Assembly: GCA_022496185.1 (NCBI GenBank)
Contig: WTXG01000005.1
Coordinates: forward strand, 124,001 to 188,000
Direction: 5' to 3'
Source of the DNA: Multifurca ochricompacta
Lineage: Eukaryota; Basidiomycota; Agaricomycetes; Russulales; Russulaceae
Length of the DNA: 64,000 bases
The position numbers and the translations under genes were made by a program. Position 1 is the first letter of the stretch, and each line of letters opens with the position of its first letter. Shown in pieces: positions 36,060 through 45,755 of the stretch. Under the pieces are notes generated by a model that worked only from the letters and a program-made list of their open reading frames with translations, was not told where the DNA came from and searched no databases.

Positions 36060-36604
36060 ATGGTGAGCTGCCTGTTTACTCACAGCTTTCTACTTGGCTG
36101 TTTAACCCCTCTCGTCTCGTTAGTTAATATTCTCAGTCTTCAAGACACTTACCGATCAGCGCGTTACCGTCGAACTCAAGAATGACTTATCTATCACTGG
36201 TACTTTAAAGTCTGTCGACCAGTGAGGCGACTCTCTTGTCTTCTCTAAAGACCGCGGGTTTTTAACACTAGCCACAATCGTAGGTTCCTAAACATTCGTT
36301 TGGATGCGATTGAAGTGTCGGATCAAGCGAGGCATCCTCATATGGTGCGCCTGATCTTGCCTGGCCTCACGATGACCCCAAATATTCATTCCCATCTCAG
36401 ATGGCAGTAAAGAATTGCTTCATCCGAGGATCCGTCGTGCGATATGTACAACTTCCTGCGGAACATGTTGACACTCAACTATTGGAGGATGCCACACGAA
36501 GAGGTAAGGACTTTCTTTCACACCTTGTCACCTTGATTAAGTAGAGCTAATGCCTGACTGCTACCGTACTGTCGTTAGAAGCGGCAAGTCAAACAAAGCG
36601 GTGA
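36060..36604 (+). CDS. LSM2: U6 snRNA-associated Sm-like protein Lsm2
   Basis: Component of the Lsm1-7 ring (mRNA decapping, cytoplasm) and the Lsm2-8 ring (U6 snRNA, nucleus). Five exons, 36060-36062, 36124-36221, 36284-36344, 36401-36503 and 36579-36604, join in perfect phase to give 96 aa, the usual length. The first exon is only the ATG codon. Sm1 reads VTVELKNDLSITGTLKSVDQ followed by FLNIRLDAIEVSD; Sm2 reads NCFIRGSVVRYVQLPAEHVDTQLLEDATRREAA, very close to yeast and human Lsm2. More than half the locus is intron, so it is easily missed by automatic calling. Confidence 0.96.
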
Positions 36605-36727
36605 CTATGGTTCCCCCCCTCGCAGCAACGTCGATTCGCTATGTGCATTATCATTTCGTGCGTCGCACCCAATCTGGCGACGGGTAGCATTGTCTCCAAT
36701 ATACGTTACGTCACCTCCAAACGAATA

Positions 36728-37990
36728 TCATAAACCAGAAGCTGGATAACGCCAAACCTTGACTGTACCATCAGCACTGGCAGTTATCAATTCCCCAGCT
36801 TCCGTGGGGTGATGTTCCGTCCATGTTACCACCTTACGGTGCACCCTCGGGGGAGGGTTAGGTTGTAAAGGTTTCGCCTGCATCAAAAGTTCAGACAGAG
36901 ATCGTTTGGCATGGATGACGGCCAGGGGGGCTCACATCAAGAAGGTCCCAGGCCCAAATAGCACCATCTTCGTCTCCTGCGACGACACTTGCTTCTCCAT
37001 GTCCAAAACAAGCACGACAGCGGTATGAAGTGTGGGCATGACCAAAAAAGTCATTGAGCAACTTCCCAGTGATAGCATCCATGAGGCGAATGTGCCCGTC
37101 CAGTGTCATCACGAGATATGTCGACTCATCTTGGGTAGGGACGACGGAGGTGACAGGGTCTGTAACGGAATGTCACATGCAGAAATCCTTTAGGCCTGAC
37201 ATGAGGGTTGCACGTACGACCGATGTAGTCCGTACGAAGTTCGCCTTTGCGTAAGTCGTACGTCCGGACGTGACCATCAACAGAGCCAGACATGATTCTG
37301 GCCGACCCCACGTAAAGCGTCTGAACGGAGTCTCGGGCCTCTTCTAATGCTTGTATCGGCTGACGGTTTTGAGAACTGATGGGTTGGGTTTTAATGTGAA
37401 ATTTGAGAACGTGCGTTCGCTTAGACGCACCGGAGATCCCATAATTTGACGGTAGAATCATAGGAGCCTGCGAGAATAGGATACCGATAGCACCATCACC
37501 TATATGTGACGATCGAGTTCAGCACAGAAACATTGACAATGACTTACCACTTGCCACTACCGAGGCGTCAGAATTAAACTCCACAACGTTGATTTTTGTT
37601 AAATGAGCGGATATTCTACGAATTGTGTTTCCGGTGGTCACATCCCAGAGGAAGACCGATCGGTCTCCACCGGAGGAGACGAACTTGGTGTTGTCGTGAG
37701 CGCTGAAAAATAAGCAATGAACATGAACATGAACATGAAATACGTTTCATAAGTGGTAGCATCGACGCTTACACTGATATTGACAGAACCTCATAACCGT
37801 GGGCCGAATAGGTCTTGATCTCTGTGCCGAGGTTGGGATTCCAAAGACGAACGACTCGATCTTGACCACCAGTAAGAACATATTTTGCGGAACCTTTGGC
37901 GTATCTTGCGACGTGAACGGGTCCTTTGTGATTCTCGAGAGAGTTGTAAAGAGCACGCGCGAGGGGTTCAGGACCTCGTGATGGGGCCAT
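36728..37990 (-). CDS. WDR83: WD40 repeat protein, WDR83/MORG1 homologue
   Basis: Seven-bladed WD40 propeller; WDR83/MORG1 is a MAPK-scaffold and spliceosome-associated protein. The start at 37990 gives MAPSRGPEPLARAL, followed by LENHKGPVHVARYA, YVLTGGQDRVVRLWNP, SSGGDRSVFLWDVTTGNTIRR, GSYDSTVKLWDLR-like strings, IMSGSVDGHVRTYDLRKGELRTDYIG, YLVMTLDGHIRLMDAITGKLLNDFFGH and VVAGDEDGAIWAWDLLD. The last blade is ASADGTVKVWRYPASG with a stop at 36730-36728. The RTYDLRKGELRTDYIG and TLDGHIRLMD strings fit WDR83 better than other WD40 families. About five short introns; the second donor near 37776 gives SISV|AHDN. Convergent with LSM2 (gap 123 nt) and divergent from the F-box gene (gap 129 nt). Confidence 0.88.
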
Positions 37991-38119
37991 GAGTGAGATG
38001 AGTATGAGTATGAGTACAAGTTCCAGTAAATAGTAAAGTAAGTATACCCCCCCTCCCCCCGCTCCGAGGTCAGACCATAATCACGACCGCGTACGACCGT
38101 CCACCATCATCCATAATAA

Positions 38120-39916
38120 ATGACCAAGAGATCACTTTCTCCGGTGCACCACCTTCCACCTGCTAAACGCACTCACTTATCACCATTTCCGACCCCGACT
38201 TCCATCCCTCTAGCACGGTCCAGTGGTTTCGAAAGTTTATATGACGAGCTCATTCTTCACATCTTCACATGTCTATCCTACACAGATCTCTGCACTCTTC
38301 AGTCAACCAACCGCAACTGGGCACGATTGTCCCTCGACAACCAGGTACATAACACATTCATCTCTGGAACCATGTTTTGCGCCGTCACATTGAACGCATC
38401 GGGATGGTCTTCTTGTAGTTATGGAAGAACCTCTACTTGCGCGAGTTTGGCAGACTCCGCTTGAGAGGTTTCAGGGGTTTCGCTGGCCGTAAAGACGGGC
38501 GCGAAACCAAAGGTCTTCCTGGCCGAGTGGCCGCGGAGGGAGTTCAGGACTGGAAACGGATGTTTCGCATCAGCGCGAACTGGCGCAACGGTTAGTTGGT
38601 AGAGTCGAGCGCGGCTAGCTTGCTGAGGTTACTCATCTCTTCCTCAAGGCCGTTGTCAAGTTTCTACTTTAGATGAGATGGCCACTACTTCACATACAAG
38701 TACATCTCAAACTTCTCAGCAACGAGTCGGCACATCCACACTGGAGCGGGAAGCCAACGTACCCCAAATTGCTTTGGCTGGCAAATATATAATCATGTCT
38801 ACACCCGGACTATCACATTCCCCACTCGTCTTAGTCCTTTCTCCTGCAGTTCCAAAACATGTCATTCACGTCACGCCTATCCGAGCACAACAGCCAGTTC
38901 GAGTCACGACGCTCGCCGTGGACCAATCTTCCCGGATGAGCGCGAATCTACATATCGCTGTGTGCCTGTCAAATGGGGATGTCTATGTTCACGAATTATA
39001 TTCACCTTCTCGCAAGCACCACTATGCACCACCGTTCAAGACGCCGCGAACGGCGCCAATTATACAAGCCGGCTATAGTCACCCGGTGCTAGTCACACTC
39101 TCAGAAAGTTTTTCTCTGTCCGTGTACGATTTAACTCATGAGGCGATGCAAGTTGTACACGTTCTGACCTCTTTCACTTCATTTCCCCCAACTTCTCTCG
39201 TATTAACCATGCCGGAACCTCAAATTTATAAGCTATTATTAACGTACGCAAGTCCTGTCTACCCTGCACACTGGAGTGTGGGTGTTACGGAAGTTATTCT
39301 CGCAAGCGCTAATACAAGCTTTCACGGGCCACCTTCACCTTCAACCTCGCCTACACGGCCTCCATCACTAGTTTGCACGCGTAGCACGCGTGCATTCGAT
39401 ATCCCCGCTGGTTGGGTAGATGAGGCGAAACTACGCGTGGTGCGCAAACAATGGGGTCGCAAAGTTGGGGGTGTAGCTGCCACACAAACGGATGGTAGAT
39501 GGGTGGTGCTTGCACCGGCATTGGCCGGAGAGGAGGCGCGGTCACCGTCCGGCGGATTCACACCTGCTAGTTTGCCACTGCAGCTTTACCGACTTTCCAC
39601 GCCACCTGTTCGTGCGAGCACAGGGGCAGTTCCGAAACTTACTTTTGTGCGGAATCTGCTTGGACCGACGAGCCCCGTGAGTGCGCTCGCGCTCGCTGAC
39701 GGTCGATGTGTGAGCCTCGGGGTTGATGGAAGGGTGTGGGTATGGGACCTGGAGAATGAGTGGGGGAAGGAGGTCACATCTCCGGAGGTTGGTTCATGCG
39801 AGTGGGAGGATCCTGTATCCGGCTTGGAAGGTACGATCGCATTTGACGAACGTAGGATTATCACGGCGGGTGCGTCGGGGAATGTGCTGGTACGAGATTT
39901 TGATTTTGATAATTGA
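38120..39916 (+). CDS. F-box protein with beta-propeller-like C-terminus
   Basis: Probable substrate adaptor of an SCF ubiquitin ligase. Exons 38120-38344, 38419-38590 and 38649-39916 close in phase for 554 aa. The F-box lies at residues 38-80: FESLYDELILHIFTCLSYTDLCTLQSTNRNW, then LWKNLYLREFGRLR across the first intron. The string DWKRMFRISANWRNGRC is the usual post-F-box segment preceding WD40-type propellers. The rest has repeated beta-rich strings ending in VWVWDLENEWGK and NVLVRDFDFD, with blades too divergent to count. An N-terminal KRSLSP...PPAKRTH stretch may be a nuclear signal. The substrate is unknown. Confidence 0.82.
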
Positions 39917-40228
39917 TCATCCCTCATCTTGTATTATGATGATTGTGTGCGTCGTGTGTTGGGTACTGGGTGCCAGTAATACCAGTAGCAGTACAGTACT
40001 AGTGTATATCATATATCGGATGTCCGTACCGAGTACCGTAGTTTAGGAGATCTCATCTAATCTATCCCCATCTCCCGATCGATCTAGATCACTTTCACTT
40101 TCACACGCCCACGTACACGTGTCCTTGCACTTGCATTACTACTACTATTACTATTATTACTACTTACTACTACTTACTACTACCAGTACCAGTACCAGAC
40201 CAGACCAGACCAGATTATTGTCAAGTCA
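39917..40228. other. Intergenic region with short repeats
   Basis: About 310 nt between the F-box gene and the Ten1-like gene. It contains CAGTAxx repeats near 39970-39995 and the TAC/CCAGA repeats described separately. It includes the presumed Ten1 promoter. Confidence 0.55.
40134..40215. repeat. TTACTAC, CCAGTA and CCAGA tandem repeats
   Basis: Three adjacent arrays: TACTACTATTACTATTATTACTACTTACTAC, then CCAGTA x3, then CCAGA x4, ending 14 nt before the Ten1-like start codon. They must lie in the 5' UTR or core promoter. Confidence 0.9.
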
Positions 40229-40839
40229 ATGTCGTCCTCTAAAGTGGATTCTGCTATCCCCACTCGGCTATCTTCTATCCGGAAAGAGTTGATCGGAAAA
40301 AAGTTACGCGTTGTAGGCAAGTATGTATTCCCAATTGGGTTAATAGTATACTCTTCTGGAGGAGGGGTTTATGTTTTTATGTTTTTATTTTTTTTATTTT
40401 TTCGTCCTTCTCCTACTCTTTCTTCTCCCACTTCATCCTTCCAGGATTCTAAGTCATGACGTCAAATCTTCCACTATTCTCTTGTGGAACGACAGCCACA
40501 TCGTGCATGTTGATATTTCGCTGTGTCTACCCACAAAGGGCAGTATACCTTGGCTGAGGGAGACTAGGAGCACTGTGACTTTGTTTGGCTTTTTGGAACG
40601 ATCACAGGTGATGTTTCCCCCTTGCAAGGCATACCCTCACAGTAGGTAGACTCACAAAGGGGCAACCGTGCGTTTAGGCCGAAATGCGATTACCAGACCT
40701 TCTAGCGCGACTCCCCCATGAAGACATGGTGTTAATACCGCATGTTTCGTTGCAGGCGATCCTAGCGATTGATTCTCCGGATGTGGATCTTAGGCGTTGG
40801 AATGACACAGTGGCGGAGATGGAGGCGTCAGGTACGTGA
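40229..40839 (+). CDS. TEN1: Ten1-like CST telomere-capping subunit
   Basis: Small OB-fold protein matching the fungal Ten1 family, which with Stn1 (and Cdc13/Ctc1) caps chromosome ends. Exons 40229-40320, 40445-40607 and 40678-40839 close in phase for 138 aa. The layout fits the family: RLSSIRKELIGKKLRVVGKILS as first strand pair, HIVHVDISLCL in the middle, VTLFGFLER as the later strand, and the closing helix with LQAILAIDSPDVDLRRWNDTV. The family is very divergent, so assignment rests on this order of motifs and the length. The middle of the second exon (KGSIPWLRETRSTV) also fits. A generic OB-fold protein is the alternative. Confidence 0.65.
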
Positions 40840-42260
40840 TAGTGTGCTCTTCCCATTCCCACGTAGACCCCGGGCCTGAGAAGTTGTCATCACGTCGTCT
40901 TAGGCCTGTTCTGAACCGTGAAAAAGAAAGCATAGAGCTTCAGTCACACAGCACAAGAGAAAGTTAAAGTGTGATGGGGACAGCTCAAGCGTGGCCCCTT
41001 TTGATGATATGAGCATGGTTCCTGTTCTGTGTGCCAGTACCTCGAAGGTGCACAGGCGCTGGACAAATAATCCTATAATCGGTAGTTCACCTGCTTCCCC
41101 TGTTGCTCTCGAGCTTATGATAAGGAGAGTGGGGCGCTTTGATCGTTGAGTGGACGGAGACCGTATTCAATTTGGTGAGGACGCATATACGGAGTTTGTC
41201 ATGGGTATATTATATACTATTTACAATTTGCATTTATGGGCGTCGGTCGTCGGTCGTCGGTCGTCGGTGGTACGAGTTGATATTGATATCGTGGGAAGAA
41301 TCGATCCGATGAATGTCGTGGTCGAAACTGATAAGTGCCACGTTTATTGTAGATTCGCCTTTTTTGGATTTATGCGTGAAGGACGGAGACCCGCGTGACG
41401 CTAACAGCAGGTGGTTTACGTGCAAAAAAAAAGGGGGGAAAGGACGTGGTTAAGTTGGTGGGGGGAAGGGAAGGGGGTAAGCCCCTCAACCCTCACCTTT
41501 ACCTTCACCTTAACTTTCACCTTAACCCTCCCTCACCCCCTCACAAAAGGAGATGCCACCAAAGGAGATGAAGATGGAGATGAAGATGGAGATGGGCAGA
41601 GATGATGAAGTGGAGTGGAGTGGAGTGGAGAGAGTGAGTGAATGTGAATGAAAAAGAAAAGAGATAGATAGAGAGATGTACGGGATTTGTAGATTTGTAG
41701 ATTTAAATCCGACAGATTGGCGATCATCATTTAGCGTCAAGCAAGTCAGTCATTCAGTTGTCATTTACTTTTACTTACTCTCTCCCTCCCTCCCTCCCTT
41801 CCCTCTTATTCTATTCTAGTAATGGATATCGTAAAAAAATAAAAATAAAAAATAAAAAATCGGGTGATAAAGCGAGTAAAGTAGAGAGAGAAATATGATA
41901 AAAATCCGCACCTCAAAGAATGAAAAAGTGAGAAATGAGTGGACCTTTGCCTCATGTCTTACTCTTGCGATGAGTGTGCTGTGCAGCGGGCCAAAGGGCA
42001 AACAACTCTATCCTATCCTTTGTCGGATTTCATCTCATTCATTCATTCATTCATTCATCCATTCATTCCTCTCTCCCTTTCAACTCTCCTCCTCTACTTT
42101 ACCTTTTACTTCCCTCCTTTCCTCTCATCAATTCCTCCCCACACTCAACTTCGCCTCCGCTCTTACCATCCTCTAAAGTCCGCCTTTTTGACTTATTCCC
42201 CCCCTCCTTTAACATCCGCGCTCATCTTGTCCCACCAACCTTCCCCCAACTAGAATAAGG
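40840..42260. other. 1.4-kb intergenic region with simple repeats
   Basis: No gene is supported. It contains GGTCGTC x4 at 41241-41268, AGATGA/GATGGA-type repeats at 41555-41600, GGAGT repeats near 41612-41632, a CTCCC run near 41783-41800 and ATTC x6 at 42036-42066. The last 250 nt are pyrimidine-rich and lead into the next start codon. Small frames here are repeat-driven. Confidence 0.55.
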
Positions 42261-43801
42261 ATGGACTTTCTCCACCCCTACCCATCCTCCCTGCTATCAC
42301 ACCGTCTCATCCATCCACCCATCCATCTTCCAGGTGATTATTACATTGACGACCAACCTTCTCGTTTTCCGACTTCCTCGGATCGTTTGGGCAGAATCGC
42401 AACTTCATCCCGTCAGCCTTTCTTTGATCCCTCAGCCCGGTACGATCCCCTTGGTTGTCTCACACAGGATGAACACACCATCACCCGGAGAGCCCTCTTT
42501 TCCTCATTTACCCCCCGCTTCTTCCCCCGCAGTGTTGCACGCGGTGTTCTCAGTGATGGTACTTGGACTACCCAGCATCCAACCGTTCATGCCTTCCTTC
42601 AGTCCCCTTCTTCACGTCCTTCTCTTTCATCAAAGACATCTGCTGCCATCTATTCTCTCGCTGCCCTTCATGTCTTCTACAGCCCAAGTCACCCTTCATA
42701 TGACGTATTTTGGCACCCAGACATCAAAGAGAGCACGGCAATGTTTGTGCATCAAATCGTCAGTACGTACATCCATCTCTCCTTCTCATCTCTCCCACTT
42801 CTTACCTGTTCCCTCTTTCACTTCCTCCAGCCATGAAACCCCCTCTCATTTCAACAACCCCGATGACTTGGTTGGGAGTTCATGATATGCTTTGGCAGCT
42901 CACAGGCATACAGAAAGAGTACGCCAAATCCCAAGGTGGCAAGACCGACACCCCTCCTCTCGTCCCCACACGACGTTCACTCCGAAAGCGTAAGCCGGTG
43001 CCGGCACTACCTCAAGAACCCAGCACGAGAGAACCATCGGAGGTGCCCGAGCCCCCACGCAAGAAGGCGAAGAAGACCAGGTCAGACGAAAATCAAAATG
43101 AAAAGGAGGCAGAGCCAATTGCACTCGTGGTAGAACGGTCGGATTTATCAACCGGAAGTAATGGGGGACCGTCGGACTTGCCCCAAGCCAAGCCCACCAC
43201 GCCTTCACTACCCGGCACGCGGGGAAATGCGGATACGACACCGAGCCCGCTTACTGTTACTTCTTCTTTACCGTCTGAATCCCAGTCTTCTGCAAGAGAC
43301 ACCACTCGGACAGGCACTTCCCGCGGACGCGCCAAGGATACAGCGAGCAAGAAGGCATTGGCCAACTCAACGGCTTCTCGTCCTTCTCCCCGCCATTCCC
43401 GCGAACGATCACCATCGTTCTCCTCTGGATCATCGACCGCTGTCTCTGCCGCAGGGAACAACTCCAAACGTGCTCGTTCATCTTCATCTGCTTCATCTAC
43501 TAGCACAACTGTAGACGCCGAAACGCGTAGCAAACGAAAGGGTAAGGAAAAGGCGGCCGAGGCAACCGTGGCCGCAGACGAGGAAACTGAAGAAGACGAG
43601 GCAGAAAGACGACCGGCTAAAACCCGACGGGCCACTGCCAAAGAGACACGGTCGAAAACGTCGAGGAAGCCAGGCGGAGCAACTGCCACGCGAAGTCCCG
43701 CGGAAATAGAGAAACCTGCGGCCGCGGAGGCCCCTCGAAGAGCAAGAAACCGTTCGGGGGTGACATCATCATCGCGATCACGAAAGGCGCGCAAATCTTG
43801 A
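42261..43801 (+). CDS. Unknown basic, low-complexity protein, 490 aa
   Basis: Exons 42261-42762 and 42831-43801 join in phase (HQIV|TMKPP) for 490 aa. I do not recognise it. The first 200 residues look folded: FFDPSARYDPLGCLTQDEHTITRRALF, then GTWTTQHPTVHAF, YSLAALHVFYS and TTPMTWLGVHDMLWQLTGIQKEYA. From about residue 210 on it is disordered and basic, with probable nuclear signals RRSLRKRKPVP and PPRKKAKKTR, many SR/RS pairs, an acidic patch (DEETEEDEAERR) and a C-terminus SSSRSRKARKS. A nuclear chromatin- or RNA-related role is plausible only by composition. The strong codon continuity over 971 nt and clean splice make it a real gene. Confidence 0.7.
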
Positions 43802-44104
43802 CTTGATGTTCTGTGCCACCCATTGACCAAATGACTACCTGTGTGCATCTTCTTGGATTATATAAGAACTGTTTCTGTAAAATCTCAATCGTAAGTTCCT
43901 CTGATGGATGAGGTGTTCTTGTATTCGCTGATGACTCTATTCCAACAGGTTGTATATTTTTCTTGATTTTCTTTATTCTTCTTCTCGTGACTCCTTTACT
44001 TTTGCCTTTTGCCTCACTCACATCATCTCATCTCATCTCGTCTCTTCTCGTCTCTTCTATTCTCTTCTTTTCTTTGTTGTCTCTGGCCCTTTGGTGACTG
44101 ACGA

Positions 44105-44170
44105 TCACGTGACGCATCTCCCCCATTCGCGCGTCGCGATCGCGCTAGATCACGTATTAGTCACGTGTGC
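44105..44170. promoter_or_regulatory. CACGTG / CGCGATCGCG motif cluster
   Basis: Within 66 nt there are TCACGTGA (44105-44112), the ten-base palindrome CGCGATCGCG (44135-44144), ATCACGTA (44149-44156) and TCACGTGTGCGTGAC (from 44161). CACGTG is the binding site of basic helix-loop-helix factors such as Pho4, Cbf1 or SREBP-type proteins. Which gene it would serve is unclear: the nearest upstream coding end is 43801. Confidence 0.4.
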
Positions 44171-44860
44171 GTGACCGTGATTAGGCCCCCTTCCCTTTCC
44201 ATCTTCCATCATCATCATCCTCAGAGACATCAGACTCAAAAGGTCTGCCTCACTCGCACTTACCTCACATTCTGGATGACACGTTGTGCCGTTACCTTAA
44301 TGGTTACCGCATCGACATTTGTATACAATATTATCTCCATCTCTCGTCTGTTCCATACCTGATAGTCACCCATTCCCCTTGTATCCAACTATCTCGCACA
44401 TCGTTTTGCTTTCGCACTTGTTTTGTTGCCATCAGATAGGAAAAAGATTGTGCTCCTCCCCTCGTCATGTACTTACCTGTGAGGGTTTCTCTTTATCATA
44501 TCTCTCCCTCGATCGATCTCCTTATTGCTCGTCTCTCCGGGCAATCGTACTGCTCTCTCCCTGAATCCTGAATAGAATCAAACTATCCACCGGTTTGGCT
44601 TCAATGTCGTAATCGCTGTTACGTCTATATGTACGCTCGGGTATCAGGTATCACTTACCCGATTTTTTTGGTGGCGTTCACAATTCGGACCGTACAGAAG
44701 AAATGACCTCGTCCTCGAGGGACTTGACCTGAACCTCGGATTGGAGGCGATCCGATTTTATCGTGGTGCCGTGGTGCCGTGGTGCCTGTGACAGCTAATT
44801 TATGTGCAGGTCTTCAATCATAATAGTACATCTCCTTGGAAATCGGACTCCCTTCCAAGG

Positions 44861-44897
<37 letters not shown>
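44861..44897. repeat. (GAT)n trinucleotide repeat
   Basis: Twelve uninterrupted copies of a TGA/GAT unit. Confidence 0.95.
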
Positions 44898-45263
44898 AAA
44901 GCAATGTTTCTTATTCACAGAGGTGTGTGTGATCAAGTGCCATCATGGTACTTACAGAATTGCAAGCACCTGTAAGAGTAAGGAGGCGGGTGGACTCGGT
45001 GACGGTGTTCTGCGAATCCCCTCTCGTCCTCTCCGCCTTCTCCCCCCTCCCCCCTCTCCCCTCCCCCCCACACACAAAAAAATGCACAGCATCTTACTCT
45101 CATCTCTTTTACCCGTAGTACCCGTTCGAAAAAAATTACCGTCTTACCTACCGGTCAACCGGTCTTTTACTTGAACCCCAACCTGTGATTATTTTTTTTT
45201 TTTCGGTGTTTAAGAAAAACAAAGAGTCGGTTGTTGTCGTTTTGGAATGAGCGGAGAAAGAAA

Positions 45264-45311
45264 AGGAGTAGGGGAGGAGAGGGGAGGGGGGAGAGGGAGG
45301 GGGGGGGGAGG
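45264..45311 (+). repeat. Purine G-run tract, possible G-quadruplex
   Basis: GGGG AGGAGA GGGG A GGGGGG AGA GGG A GGGGGGGGGG A GGG: at least five runs of three or more G within 48 nt on the + strand, meeting the usual four-run G-quadruplex pattern. Flanked by further purine-rich sequence. Confidence 0.8.
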
Positions 45312-45718
45312 GACACAGCATCAGGCTACTCTCAATCAATCGAATGCCATGGCATCAGTCATCGGTATGAGTCGATGGCGCACCTCGAGTGCACCCCCTC
45401 CTCCTCCCCCCTCCTTCCCCCTTCCCCCCTCCCCTCCTATCGGCTAACGGTGTTCTTGGGGTCTTCGGTTTCTTTTTCTCCTTTCTCGCTCTTTATTACC
45501 CCACTTTTCCCTTTTTCCCTCCCCCTCCCCGGCAATATTTAGATTCGCCGCTCGCTCCCTCGCTTGTACTAGTGCACTTGCGCCCATGATGCACTAACCC
45601 CTTAATCTTTCCAGGTTGCCGCAGAGGAGGGGGAGGAGGGGAAGAAGAGGAGGAGGTACGGACCGGAGACAACAAGAACTCTCTACTGGCTGGCCGGCAA
45701 TTGATCCTCGCCATTCCG

Positions 45719-45720
<2 letters not shown>

Positions 45721-45752
<32 letters not shown>
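45721..45752. repeat. (CT)n dinucleotide repeat
   Basis: Sixteen copies of CT, interrupted only at the end by CG. Confidence 0.95.

Positions 45753-45755
<3 letters not shown>

Noticed and set aside
38581..38660. tRNA-like A-box (TGGCGCAACGGTTAGTTGGTAGAG)
   Set aside because: It spans an exon-intron boundary of the F-box gene; there is no matching B-box (GGTTCGANNCC) or acceptor stem downstream.
44277..44363. Small hydrophobic frame in the gene desert (28 aa)
   Set aside because: Too short, no start context or CaaX-type ending that would suggest a pheromone precursor.
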